Assembly (NCBI GenBank): GCA_033439265.1
Contig: JAVTVX010000010.1
Span: 1 to 64,000, forward strand
DNA length: 64,000 bases
Origin: Dillenia suffruticosa
Taxonomy: Eukaryota > Streptophyta > Magnoliopsida > Dilleniales > Dilleniaceae
Direction: 5' to 3'
How positions within the stretch are numbered: position 1 is the stretch's first letter; each line of letters opens with the position of its first letter. Position numbers and translations under genes: made by a program. Below, in pieces: positions 33,896 to 46,150 of the stretch. The notes beneath the pieces are model-generated. The model searched no databases and was not told the DNA's origin. It saw nothing but the letters and a program-made list of their open reading frames with translations.

Positions 33896-34617
33896 TAATG
33901 TATTAGTTTTAAATTTGAAATGCAATTTGATTTCTATTCTAGTTTTAATATTAATTTTAGCATTTGTGTTGAGATTTTTAAAATTGATTGTCTTACTTAT
34001 TCTTATACAATATGTAATTATCTATTTGTGGATCTTATTATTCTTGTTTTATATGATGCTCTATCTCTCGCAAGAGAAAAGCTTATTTTACCAATGATGC
34101 ACATCATTGGCATTTAAAAAATTGGATCACATTAATCTCAATAGGATCCAAAGATTAGTTAAGGATAGATTTCTGGACTCATTAGGGTTTGAAAATCTAC
34201 CTTAGTGTGAATCATGCCTTGAATGAAAGATAACCAAAAAGTCATTTTTTGCTAAAGGGCACAGTGGTAGAGAATTGTTAGAATTGGTACACTAATATAT
34301 GTGGGGTCCTATAAATTCACAAGTTTGAAAAGGTTTTGAGTATTTCATGACTTCCATAAATATTACTTAAGGTTTGGATATGTTTACCAAACGTTGTAAG
34401 TCATTTACCTTTGCTAAATTCAAAGAGTATAAAAGGCAGATGTGCAGTGTCATATTGACAAATAAATCAAGTCATTCAAAGAGTTTTATATGATTAGATT
34501 TTTGGTAAACCATGCAACATTGCACCTATCCTTTGGGGATATGCTATATGTTTTGACTTAAAATGTTCATAAATGGACGTTGATTTATCTTGTTAGTTCA
34601 TGTTGTTGCTTGTACAT
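33896..34617 (+). pseudogene. Copia protease end, GAG pre-integrase and integrase start (second part)
   Basis: Right after the CACTA element the frame begun at 22671 continues with VLVLNLKCNLISI, the usual segment after the protease (D-V-x-Y-V-P-x-L-x-x-N-L-I-S). It then gives WHLRLGHINLNRIQRLVKD (near 34110-34160, pre-integrase zinc-binding region), CESCLE (34208), GRELLELVH.YMWGPIN (about 34268-34320, integrase core start) and LWGYA (about 34537). Stops replace several residues, for example before CESC. It ends without reaching reverse transcriptase. Confidence 0.8.
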
Positions 34618-36815
34618 GACAAAGGAAAAAGACGTGTCAATGTTGATGGTTGAATGAATTAAACACATTTAAGATGGATTGCTAGATGTAATTTTGTCTC
34701 TTAATTTACATACCCAATAAAAACCGATATGACACGAATTTAGAGATGGAAATTGTTCCATCAAATTTATAGAAAGATATGTGTAATGGAAAGTTGAGAC
34801 AAATTTTCAGGTGAATATTTTATCTCTAAATTTAGGGATGAAACTAAAATTGATTTGAGATGCAATTACATATGGATTAAGATACTCGTTTCATCTCACT
34901 TCAAGCATTACATTAGAAAATATTTTTTTTTATCCTTAAATGGCATTTTAAAAAAATCAAGGAAGTATCATTTTTTTTTATTTTATTCTTTTCTCTTATT
35001 ATTTTCATTAAATACTCAATTATAACATGATAAATTTAACTTTTTGAAGATTAATTTAATTATTTAATACTTTTTTGCATAGAATTATGGTTATTTAATC
35101 ATTTTTATTAATTTTTGTGCAATTATGTTCAACACTTGAAGAGGGATAAAATGAATTTTAATGGAATTGATTTAGTATTTATTTAAGATGGATTTACATA
35201 CAAAAATAACATCGTCTCTGAATTCACCTATGCAAAATTATAGACGTACCTAGGAATGCAAGTTGAGAGGACAAAATTTTTCATCAAAATTTTAATTTAG
35301 AGATGAAAAGCGTAGATGTGGATAATGTCAGTCTCTATGCAGACGAGTTGACAATTGAAAAACTTTTCAGGTGCTTATGAAACTTTTATTACAAATTAAG
35401 AGGCATTTCATCAATATAGGTTTTAGCACTACGTTTTGTAGTATTCAAGATATGTCCGTCTGTATGGGCCTTTTCTTGTTTGATAGAACAAAAATTATCC
35501 CTTATTATTACTATCCAAAATTGACTGCCAAAGTCATGTTTCGCAGCCTCAAACTTATCTGGTTGAGTGTACTAAACTCTATTCTTGTTAAAATTTCTTC
35601 TTGGGCGAATTCATAGTCTAGCTAAAATATCTCCAAATAGAAAGTTAATGTGATGATGGAGGAGAAGGCGTACTCTACTTATAGAGTTTATTGTGTTTCT
35701 TTTAAATGATGTTAACTGTGCCAAAATTTGTGTTTATTACTTTATTTATGTTCATATTCTGAATAGAAGATACCTCTTCACTGGGAAAGTTTATTACCTC
35801 CTGAAGTCATAACGGGGGGTTATCAATAGGGGATACCATTTCCTAAATGGTCTCCATTGACAATACTTCATTGCGGTCATCTAATCTTAAACAATAAGCA
35901 CCTGAAAACTTACCTAAGCGTATGTTGTTTTCCTTACAAAGGCCTTCGAGAATACAATATCTAATTCAAGTTTACTCATAATGCAGGAAAATTTTTTCTC
36001 TACTTAAAATCTTGAATTTAATTATATTAAGGGGCAGCTCGGATAATTTTGCTTGGAGTCACTAGACCCGCTGAAAATACTTGTCTTGACAAGCTCATCA
36101 ATGGACTACCAAACAAGGCCTACGAACCTCTTACTGATCACCACTGAAATTTTGTGAAAAAAAGAATTTTAAGGGTACAATTTTAGCGGCATTAAAAAAA
36201 AATAGAAAAATCATTAATACTCACAAAAATATAGGTAAAAATCTTTAAAAATGAAAATCTTTAAAATACTATTAACGTTTGCCCCTTACCCCTATATTTT
36301 GTGTTTACAAAATAAAATTCATAACACAAACTTCATAATTTCGGTTTAAGTTTCTACTCCACTTCCTTAATAAAATATTTAACCTCCGGTAAGAAAGAGA
36401 GCCAGCGGATGAGTTGTAGATTCATAAGATCATGCCCCTGGACTTTCTATATTATTAGTAAAGTGCTAATAGTTCCACCTCTTCATCGTAAATGCCAAGT
36501 TAGCATTCTTGACCGTAAGCAACTTCACTTCTTCTTCTTTGCAATCAATTCAAACAATTGTTTGGGGTTTTTTAATTCCCTTAATCATATTGATTGAACC
36601 ATTAGAATACCCATAACCCAAACTATCTAAATTTGCAAGAGAAATCAAGTTCCTTCCAAATTTAGAAATGCATCTCCTATTATCAAGTGTCCTCAAGCAA
36701 TCATTGCGCAACCAGATTTACCAATCCTTGCATTTTTTTTCACTAGAATTTTCAGTTTAAAATTCGATAATCACACTCCACAAATTCTATATCTAACCTC
36801 TTCTTGTGCAAGTAT
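34618..36815. other. No gene recognised; possible degenerate miniature transposon
   Basis: The motif tttagagatgaaa and close variants recur in 34735-35310 on both sides of an AT-rich centre, and 'cacatttaagatggatt' / 'tatttaagatggatt' occurs at about 34664 and 35180. This could be the remains of a small DNA element, but no ends or target duplication can be set. The rest is AT-rich with no coding evidence. Confidence 0.4.
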
Positions 36816-37925
36816 CACTACTAGAAAATAAACTTTCAGTAATAGAAAAATTCGTCACTAATATCAGTGTCAGATTAATGATGGAAAAAATCCGTTACTG
36901 ATTAATAGTGACGGAAAAAAATCCATCACTAAAAAAAATATGAAAAATTTTTTGTCGCTGATTAATAGTGATGACTACAAAAAAAAGTGAAAAAAAATCA
37001 GTAATGAAAATTCCGTCACTGGGAATGCATGCCGCTCCGCCATGTGGCACCCTCCCTTCCAGCCCACGCATCCACCAGGCACGCCCATGTGATGACTTGC
37101 TTTAATGTGTGTAAAATTCTTCCCAGTGTCCGGTGAGTTTCGAATTTCTGCACAAACAAAACAATTTGAGCATCATGACCACCGCACCACATGGAATTAT
37201 GATACCTTGGACTTTTTTTTTATTTATTCTCTTCATTTCACTCCTTTTAATAATAATAAAAAAATTTAAAATGATATTTTATTATAAAATAATAATATAA
37301 TAAAATATTGCAAAAAGGAAATAATAAAATGATATTTTATTAGAAAATAATAATAATAAAATATTACAAAAAGGAAATAATAATAATAAAATGATATTTT
37401 ATTATAAAATAATAATAATAAAATAAGAATTTAAAATAAAATTTTACAAAATTTAAAAAATAAAATAATATTATTTTTTTACATAAAAATAAAAAGAAAG
37501 AGAAAAAGAATTATTAAATAAAAAATTTAAAAATTTAAAAATTAAAAAAATCCGTCGGTAATCTATCAGTAAAATTTTTATCTCTAAAATTTCCAGCAGT
37601 AATCCGTCGGTAATCTATTGTTCATAGGTTTACAAAAAAAATAATAATAAAAATTTTAAAAATTTTAAATTTTAAAAAATCCGTCACTAATCTATCGGTA
37701 AAATTTCTGTCGATAATCTGTGACTAAAATTTCAGTCGGTATTTCGTCGATAATTCGTCGCTAATAGGTTTATAAAACAAATTAAAATTATAAAATTAAA
37801 AAAATTTTAAAATTTTAAAATTTTAAAAAATCTATCACAAATCCGTCGATAAAATTTCAATCATTAATCTGTCGTAATTCTATCAATATTATCGACAGAA
37901 TGTCAAATTTCTAACGGTGTTAAAA
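36816..37925. mobile_element. Non-autonomous CACTA element, copy 2 (right end lost)
   Basis: The left end CACTACTAGAAAATAAACTTTC matches copy 1 over its first 20 bp. The same order follows: gtcactaat/agtgacgga subterminal motifs, a GC-rich block (about 37020-37100, with ccagcccacgca), a ctttaatgtgtg segment, an AT-rich AATAATAAAA tract (37240-37530) and a second field of tccgtc(g/a)(g/c)taatc motifs up to about 37910. No CTTGTAGTG right terminus is present, so the element is 3'-truncated or decayed. Confidence 0.75.
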
Positions 37926-39227
37926 CAAATTTTTTGCAAAAGATTTGCACAGTTTTTACAGTTTTGGACGTTTCTGTGACTCTAATCCAACCTTCAGCCA
38001 GCCATGGGTGCAACCGTAAGTTCTCAGGTACTTTATTCACAATTTTTGAAAATTTGACGTTGTCTTTTACTTTTGCCAAAATATTAAATTGTTTTAATAT
38101 TTCATAGCAAGGTCCACAAGTAGTATCTCATATATATTCTCCTAAGCTAATTATTTTTATGGTAACAAGGCGAAGTACATGTAAGAGAAATAAATAAAAA
38201 ATATCACTGAATTTGTAATCTTTTTAGGGATGAAATCATGTTTGTTCCTCTCTTCACGTAAACAGGGTTTATGAGCTTTTTCATTATTAGTATAAACTTC
38301 ACGGAGCGGAACTGGATGGTGAGAAATTACTTCAAAATGTTCACCGAAATCTCTACATAGTTATATATATATATAATTTTAGTGATTACTGATTTTATAA
38401 ATTAAATTTATGATACTCTCGTATTCAAGCACAGCCTATGGTTGATATATCAATAAAAAAGCCACATCGCTTGTTTTTTCCTTTAAACATGTTGGAACTA
38501 TCATCATCCATGGATTGTTAGAAAAAGATGCTGGCGAAATGTTCCATGACGGCTTATATATCTTTCAAATATTGAGAATTGAGGAAGTTGTGTAGAACAA
38601 ATTTGTTTAATAGTGATTGATGGGAAAATTCTCAATAGTGCATTTGATTACATTTGGAGCAAATAATATTTACATTTCAACTAATATTTACATTGAAGAA
38701 ATTATACTGAGCTAATTGTTTACATTGTTCAAACACAAAGGGATTACATTGATTACATTTGGAGCAAATTTGATTACATTGAAGAAATTATACTGAGCTA
38801 ATTGTTTATTCGCATCAATAAATCAACTAATATTTACATTTCAAGAAAAAAAATTAGTTGTTGAGCGGATTTTGTTAAATAATTACCATTGCCTGCAACA
38901 ATGTATGACAGCTCAAGGGAGGTCGTTTATCGGCCAACTAAACTGATAGGTGCAATGCAAAAGAAACAAACACAGAAGTTAATCGACAAAGTATGAGAGA
39001 TTCAGAAATCAAAACGAATAAGACAAACATGGTTCAAACACAAAGGGATATATGTAATGTAGTATTTGATGCAGACAAAATAAGGCGTTAGACAAGGTTA
39101 AAGGGGGGGAAAAAAAAACAGAATCATCTGACTCTCTTGTTCCTCTTTTTCACTTTTATTTATTTATTTTTATAGAATAAAATAACTTGCGGTTGACTAT
39201 TTTAAGATTTTCTTAGATAATTTAATT
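37926..39227. other. No gene recognised; short local duplications near 38640-39050
   Basis: 'gattacatttggagcaaa' occurs at 38647 and 38758, 'gaagaaattatactgagctaattgttta' at about 38695 and 38784, and 'gttcaaacacaaaggga' near 38732 and 39031. These point to recent local rearrangement. No open frame with a domain was seen. Confidence 0.5.
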
Positions 39228-39628
39228 TCATTTGGCGTACCATGGCAAAGCCGAAGCCGGATCCCGGGAGTAGTAATGAGAGGATGCACAACAACAGTCA
39301 TGATTGAAATGTTGTTGTTGATGATGGAAGCAGAAGGCGTCATCGGCATTTAACCAATCTGGGAATTCCATGACCTGCTGGTCGAACTGATCAAAGGGAT
39401 CATAATAGCTGCCGCAATCATCATCTTGATGATGATCTGGTTCCGGACCGATGGTCTTCATGAACTTGAACCATCGCGCCAAGGTGACCAAATTCTTGGT
39501 GTCATCCCACTCCATTTGATGTTTCTCTCCTATGGACCTGATCTCCACCATCTCCTCAGCGTCCAATGCTGGATGTAATTGCAAACCTCCTGCCCCGATC
39601 ATCATCACTGGTGCAGAGTCTTGAGTTA
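39228..39628 (-). pseudogene. 3' part of an uncharacterised plant gene cut by a Copia insertion
   Basis: The open frame downstream (minus strand) of the retrotransposon encodes about 130 residues ending ..LPWYAK and a stop at 39228. It contains DAEEMVEIRSIGEKHQMEW, WFKFMKTIGPEPD, an Asp/Gln-rich stretch and a His/Gln-rich stretch (HHQQQHFNHD). It joins the 5' part at 46151-47128 across the ACATT target duplication. The frame on this side is offset by one base from the 5' side at the junction, so there was a small indel or an unrecognised splice. I do not know a function. The composition suggests a nuclear or regulatory protein, but that is a guess. Confidence 0.6.
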
Positions 39629-39633
39629 ACATT

Positions 39634-40083
39634 TATTGGTTAGTTATGCCCATTAAGGGGCATTTTAGTAATCTTGGGATAATGGGGTAACTCTCATTAT
39701 CCCATTAACTCCCCCCATTAACCCAAAATGATGTAATTTTTCTAATTAACTCTGGATGTGCCTACATGAGAAGAAACACTTTTCCTCTCCCCAATTGACA
39801 GTTTGGGATTAGGCAAGAATTTTCAAGAGAGAGAACATACCATGAGGGTTAGAAAAAATTCTGTGTAGGGAATTTTCTGGGACACATTGGTCACCGGACT
39901 AGGCTTGACACGTCGTGGATTTGCGGTGGTGGTTCGATTGCGTGATCACCATCCGACCATGTGATCCGTTTGATGGACGTCGAGACTCCGATTAGAATTT
40001 TGGAAACCGCCCAATAGATGTATTTATCGCTAAAAATTTCGATCTATTTATTTACGCTTCCGTATATGCGATTAAATCCAACA
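39634..40083 (+). repeat. 5' LTR of the Copia element at 39634-46145
   Basis: 450 bp, TATTGG..CCAACA. It is highly similar to 45786-46145 apart from about 85 bp (about 39790-39870) absent from the 3' copy. The expected TGGTATCAGAGC primer site is not found after it; the sequence instead reads ttagaggatgcct. Confidence 0.9.
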
Positions 40084-41143
40084 TTAGAGGATGCCTAATA
40101 AGTTTTCCAGTCGAAAAATGTGAGAAAAAGTAGCCGAAAATGAGTTTTCCGGCAATCGGGTCGAAAGACCAGTTACAGAAACCGTCGGGCGAAGAAGAAC
40201 TGGCTCAGACCCGTGGGCGCATGCATCTCACGCGCCCTAAGGTGCGTCAAGTTGGTGCGTGTGCTTCATGCGCGAGACATGCGCATGAAGTAATGAGTTA
40301 CATGTTTGGGTCGGAACCCGACCCTGACCAACCTGCGTACGATAGTTCCGGGTCGGATCCCTGACCCGTTGACCGGAAGGTCGGGTCAACCCAGACCGTT
40401 GACCTACCCAGTCACCTACCCGACAGACACGGCTCAACGCGTGAGGGCGCGTCAGCCGTGAGCCTTGATTAGGCGGGCGTGAGCCGCGCCGCTTCAGGTG
40501 CGTGGCAGCGCGTGTGCAGCGCGCCATGCGTCTGGTGCATGCACTAGGCTGCTACCAGCGCGTGGAGGCTCGCCGCCGACGTGTGGCGGCGTATGTGGTC
40601 CCCGGCGGCGCGTCAAGTCACTTAAAATTGGATTTTTTCAATTTTTTGAGGGTCTTATCTCCATAATTGTGACTTTTTGTGGGTTTTTTGTGTGCCGAAT
40701 CTAAGTCCGAATGGTAAGATGCAATTCTGGGTTGTATTGTATGGTGTCCGTTGACTCATATGCTCACTTTGGGGTTCATATTCGAATTATTTTGATTTTG
40801 ATGATTTGTAGGGCGCACAAAATGCGATAATAAGTATCACCAAGTCATAAATGTCTCTCTTACTGCATTGAGAATTGTCGTATTAGATTTTTGCGAGAAA
40901 TGTAAACTGAATGATGTGATCTGCGAGATTTTATATCAGTAGATTCAGTTTATTCTTAAGAGATAAAATTTAACTGAAATCTGAGGCATGAGATGATGGC
41001 CCCAGGGTGGGTACTGCACCTCAGGATAGACGAGATAAAGAGGTCTATCGTGGATAGAAGAAAAGATTTGCCAAGTTAGGGTAATCCTTATCAGTGGCAT
41101 GCACGATGACTTAATCTCGATCTACAAGCCATATCCTATAGAA
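40084..41143 (+). other. GC-rich leader between LTR and gag
   Basis: 40180-40620 is strongly GC-rich, unlike the rest of the element, with repeated gcgc(g)tca / catgcgc and GGGTCGG/CGACCC/GACCCGTTGACC motifs that can pair with each other. It is followed by a ttttttgaggg..cataattgtgac segment also seen in the other family member at 62760-62820. No start codon leads to a credible protein. It is probably a structured RNA leader. Confidence 0.6.
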
Positions 41144-44100
41144 ATGTCGGATCAGCTCACCATAAAAAAGCAATGTATTGCTCTCTTCAGCTCCTAATGT
41201 GAGAATGCAGAAGAAAATGACTGATCATACAAATATGCAACTTTTGATGCAAATGTCGAGTATGATCACCGAGTTAAAAAATAAGGACGAGCCAATTTCG
41301 GATGGAATTTAGGTGCTGGGTGTGATCCAGTTTTTACCTAATTCATGGGAAATCATGAAAACCTACTTCACGCGTTACGAGAGTATTCTTTTTTTCGCTA
41401 ATATGAGTAGGTAGGAGTGCCTAAAGGCGAGTAGACCGCACTCGAGTCATGCTTATTCAGAGGAGTCGAGTAAGGACTCCCATAGCACTAAGCCAACAGT
41501 ATAAGCACGTGAACGAGACTCGAGATCCAGGCAATACAAGCCATCCGAGAAAACTAACAACAAGATATAAAAGCGCAAGAAGAATGATTTTGACAGACCA
41601 ATGAGAAGTGCTACATTTGAAGTAGACTTGGTCATTTCGCTCGTGAGTGTAACGAGCGGAAAGAATGTCTTTCTTATTTATGTAGTTTGAGTTTTGTCTA
41701 TTCACTGTAATACTCGCTAATTTCTTTTCATTGTGGATTGAAAAATCATGAGTAACCGACCACGTAACTCGAGATAGGAGTGCGTAAATAGAGTTTCGCC
41801 GAGTGAATCCTCAAGTTGGGAGGATTTAGGTAAGGGACAGAGCATTTGTTGTCCTTAAAGGGACCGACACTTGTTATGACGTTCTCTATGCTCCAGGCAT
41901 TCGACGAAACTTGAATTTAGTATCTTATTTGAGATTGATTAAGATATGCAATAAAATCATCTTTTTTTAATAAATACGACAATTTTCCGAATTGTTTTGG
42001 TTTTAATCCATGATGGATTGCATGTACTGGGTGCTGCTCTTGCTAATAGTTTCTTGTCATTCTCATATTGTCTTTATATCTGATTGCGTAAATGATAATA
42101 TAAATAAATGACATAGTAGATTTGGACATATAGGGTAAGAAATGATGAATTGATTAGTAACGAGTAGTTTGTAAAACCCACTAACCAAATTCGAGTTGGT
42201 CGTATGCGAGTTTTTTGCCTAACTGGCAAAATGACAAGAAAACTATTTGACAACGCAATGAGAGCTGGGACTCCATTGTAGTTAATCCACTGCGACTTTT
42301 GTGGCCTTATGAGCACGAGAGCTTGAAATAGAGTTGTGTACGTTATGACATTCATTACGTCTCGGCTTTTCTATCTGAACTCGTATAAGTCTGAGTCATG
42401 GGAATGCTTCAAGAGATTTATTAGCGAGATTAAGAATCGATTAGATTTGAGAGTGGAGACTTTTAGAACCGATCGAGGACGCGAGTATTAGTCTAAACTA
42501 TACAGGGAGCTCTGTTTCGAGAAAAGTATTACGAGAATACTAATTATTTCTGCTACTTCTAAGTAGAACGGAGTAGCCGAGATAAGAAATAGGATTTTGT
42601 TGAAAATGATGAGAACTATGATGGCGCAGATTGACTGTAGCCTACATCCTCAACAATGTCTCATTAAAGTCCACAGTCAGTTCCCCATTTGAGTTTTGAC
42701 AGAGAGATAGCCTGACCTTAGCCACTTAAGTTTATGGGTTTATGCAGTGATTTCTCGCATTCACACGGTGAGTTAGACCACGAGAAAATACGTGTTCTTA
42801 AGTGAACATACAGATGGCACTGTAATCGAGATTGAGTCTCATAATACCACATTTCTTGAGAATGATTTTCCTAACAGAGGTAAAATCAATCTGCACTTTA
42901 TTTTTTATAAGATGGATAAGTCTAGTAACTTGCGGAGCCCAGTAGCAGGATACAAGAATCCACTACGAATCTTGATCTCAGTGGGAGTGATACATAAAGA
43001 GGTAAAGATTTTTCTCTCCTCATAAGAGTACCGAGGATGCGTACTTAAACGTCGTTTCTCGATTGAGGGTGAGTCTCTCATTGTGACTCTTGAGGATGAT
43101 GAAAAATCAAAAACGGTCCAAGAGGCTCTCGAGAGTTCTGTGAAGGACCATTTTATTAAAGGCCATAAATGAAGAAATGAAGTTGATGAGAATCAACGGG
43201 ATCTGGGACCTAGTTGATTTGCCTAGGGTAGAAGGACTATTGGGAACAGGTAGGTTTTTAAGGTCAAGGGAAAGGCCGACGAATCGATGGAGAGGTATAA
43301 GACCTATCTAGTAACCAAGAGTTACACTTAGACTAAAGGATAGACTACCGAGGTGTAGTAGTCCAATTTAGCTCGATCCGTTTAGCGATTGTCACGAACA
43401 TGGATCTAGAGTCACACCAGATAAACGTATAGACTGCTTTCTATAATGGAAGTCTAGATGGGATAATCTACATGGAGCATCCCTTTAGGTTCGTTCTAAT
43501 AAATCAAGTGGATAAAGTCTGTTAATTTTGGAAATCAACATATGACCTTAAGCCATCATCTAGACAAAGACACATGAGATTTCACGAAAAGGTGATATCT
43601 TATGGTTTTGTAATAATCGAGTAGGATCATTGTACTTATTTGATACGTCCCGATAACTCTTTCATGATCATGTTCTCATATGTGGGTGACATTCTGTTGG
43701 CCGGGAATAATAGAAAGTATCTAATGACCATTGTAACATGATTATTGCTCATGGGAAAGGTTTTAGTTTATTCTCGAAATTTGGATCCAGAAAGACCACT
43801 TGAGAATGGTGTTAACTCTTTAACAAAAATTCTACATCAAGTAAATTCTTAAGTATTTCAAGATAAGCGATGACAACCTAGTGAATACTTTATCGCTAAA
43901 AGTGAAAACCTGATTCTTGACATGTGTCCTAAAATTTATAAAGAAATAAAGGAGATGAGCAGAATCCCTTATTCCAGTGCAATGCGTATTCTAGTGTATG
44001 TAATGAGGCATACACGTGCAATATACAGTTTAATGTATGCGATGAGACATACATGACCAGACGTTTATTTTATAGTCAATTTGGTAAATAGGTATTAATC

Positions 44101-44650
44101 GAATTCTAAACGGGATCACTATAGAGTAGTGAAACGAATTCTAATATATTTCATAAAAACTGCGAACCTCTCCATATGTTATGGAGAAGGTGATTTACAT
44201 TTTCGTTGGGTATTCAGATGCTGACTGGGAGTAGCGATCTGAATGAACGCAAACTAACATTAGGTTTTATTTTCTTAGAGCAGTAAGAAGAGAACCTTAT
44301 ATCTCTATTTATGATAGAGACTGAGCTTGTGGAATACTCAGTTGCAGTTCAGGAGAGTGTTTGGCTCTAGAAATTTTTGGAAGACTTAGGGGTTATGCTA
44401 GATAGTGGGAGGTCAGTGATGATTATTGTGATATTCAGATCGTCATTATCAACAACCGAGACCCTAAATGTTATAGTGAAACCAAATACATTGACACCAG
44501 ATACCGCTTTGTGAGAGACATTACCGAGAAAGGTATTGTGACATCTAACTACACCTTGATATACAATATGATGGCTGATCCCTTTAGGAAACCTATTGTA
44601 AGAGATTCTTTTGTGAGACAAGAAATTATTGAGTTTAGTGTATTTTAATA
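41144..44650 (+). pseudogene. Copia gag-pol remnant
   Basis: The probable start is ATG 41144 (MSDQLT). Seen in order: a gag segment with ASRPHSSHAYSEESSKDS (about 41440-41490); a zinc knuckle CYI.SRLGHFARECNE (41612-41655) in which TGA replaces the second Cys; a post-protease DVLYAPGIRRNLN (about 41878-41920); an integrase core with RVETFRTDRGREY (about 42450-42490) and FLENDFPNRGK (42857). In the RT: YNGSLDGIIYMEHPF (about 43445-43490) and SYVGDILLAGNN (43675-43710, YVDD altered to YVGD). Last is an RNase H end with YIDTRYRFVRDITEKGIV (about 44488-44540). The enzyme set would copy and integrate the element, but stops and frameshifts throughout rule out function. Confidence 0.8.
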
Positions 44651-45785
44651 TTTCTCACTTGTACTGTTTTAGATGCTTATTGAAATATACGACAAGCGTG
44701 TATTATTGGATCACAAGTTTATTTCATGTACTATTTATTGTCATATATTCTATAATATCTTATGATAAAAGATGTGTCAGACAGGAGTGGTCGACTTTTT
44801 CACACGAGTGACCACCTTCGTCTCTGAGTGAGCGGAGATGAGACAGTTTCTAGTTATAAGAGATTTTGAAAGTGGTTCTGCTAGAACATAAGTCGTCCTG
44901 ATATGTGTTCAGGATGAAGTCATGTGCGATATGACCGACATGGAAATATCGACATCCATAGTGCCTGTAAGTAGTTAGATTTGAGATCTTAGATATCACC
45001 TGCGATTAGTAATATTGTCTCTGAGATGCTCTCTCTAAGATTTCTGGGTAAAGTCTTATTTATAGACTGAGTCTCATATCTGTATAGTGTTAGAAAAATC
45101 TGACATATGCCCTTTGAGAGATGGAGAAATAATACTGTGGTACGTGTTTCATACCACATGTGATGAGACGACCATGGGACAGTAAAAGCTATTATTTGAG
45201 ATGATAGTTTGATCTTAATTCTCGTTCCCACTGTGTGAGACCCGATATTCATTGGGTGAGATCTCTTGTACCCTTATCACTTTTGGCTGTTTCTGGAAGT
45301 TTTGGTTCATTGTTACTATTTTAGTGTGTTTACCTATAACCCGAAAGATAAATTGAGATCTAAGGGGCGGTTCTAGAAAAGCAGCTGAATTGAGATCGAT
45401 AAATTCGAGTTTGGGAAAAGAAAGACCAATAGATATTATATCATTGTATTGTATTCACAGGTCGACCTGTTATACTAATCCGTGTTGGTGTTCAAACATA
45501 AAAGTGAATACATAGTCGAGCAAATTGATTAGGGATCACTTTCGATGAGGAAAGTGACTCGATAGATGTAATTGTATTGAGTTTGGAGTATAACGAGTTA
45601 TTTTTATACTAACCGTAACTTCTCGATCATTCTAACAGGTGCATCGAGAAGTTTTTGCTTGCAGGTGCACTCGCCGGTCGCACGACGCCCAATCCTGTAT
45701 AAAAGTCTAGTAGGGTGATGTGATAAATTGTATGAGTTACGATCTTATGACAAACATAGAAATGCTCTCATGTACAAGTAGAAGA
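44651..45785 (+). other. Non-coding 3' region of the Copia element
   Basis: About 1.1 kb between the RNase H end and the 3' LTR. It is conserved with the corresponding part of the related element at 57794-58920 (opposite orientation). It ends caagtagaaga, a weakened polypurine tract, at the LTR. A minus-strand open frame of 88 codons (44989-45252) has a counterpart in the other copy but shows no selective constraint. Confidence 0.65.
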
Positions 45786-46145
45786 TATTGGTTAATTATG
45801 CCCATTAAGGAGCATTTTAGTAATCTTGGGATAATGGGGTAATTCCCATTATCCCATTAATCCAAAATGATGTAATTTTCCTAATTAACTCTGGATGTGC
45901 CTACATGAGAAGAAACACTCTTCCTACACGGAATTTTTTTGGGACACATTCGTCATCGGACTAGACTTGAGGCATTGTGAATTTACGGTGGTGGTTCGAT
46001 TGTGTGATCACCATCCGACCGTGTGATCTGTTCGAGGGACGTCAAGACTCCTATCAGAATTTTGGAGACCGCCCTATAGAGTTATTTATCCCGAAAAATT
46101 CTTATCTATTTATTTATGTTTCCGCATGTGCGATTAAATCTAACA
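45786..46145 (+). repeat. 3' LTR of the Copia element at 39634-46145
   Basis: 360 bp, TATTGG..TAACA. Compared with the 5' LTR it lacks an internal segment of about 85 bp and has scattered, mostly transition, differences. The target duplication copy ACATT follows at 46146. Confidence 0.9.
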
Positions 46146-46150
46146 ACATT

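Larger units (their letters stand above)
20355..34617 (+). mobile_element. Old Ty1/Copia element interrupted by two DNA transposons
   Basis: Plus-strand Copia gag and integrase remnants lie in three blocks: 20355-20395, 21660-22671 and 33896-34617. The gaps are the foldback element (20396-21659) and the CACTA element (22672-33895). At both breaks the gag/pol reading frame continues when the insert and one copy of the target duplication are ignored, so the blocks were one element. LTRs, primer site, reverse transcriptase and RNase H are not found. The hAT at 16608-20335 sits 20 bp upstream of the gag ATG, so it too probably inserted into this element or its leader. Confidence 0.8.
39634..46145 (+). 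mobile_element. Ty1/Copia retrotransposon inserted in a host gene (TSD ACATT)
   Basis: The LTRs begin TATTGGTTA and end AACA. ACATT immediately precedes (39629-39633) and follows (46146-46150) the element, an exact 5-bp target duplication. Between the LTRs lie a GC-rich leader, a plus-strand gag-pol remnant in Copia order (gag, protease, integrase, RT, RNase H) and a long non-coding 3' region. The normal primer-binding site after the 5' LTR is missing. The element is related to the minus-strand element starting at 57285: they share LTR termini, leader type and pol. Stops and frameshifts are frequent. Confidence 0.92.
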
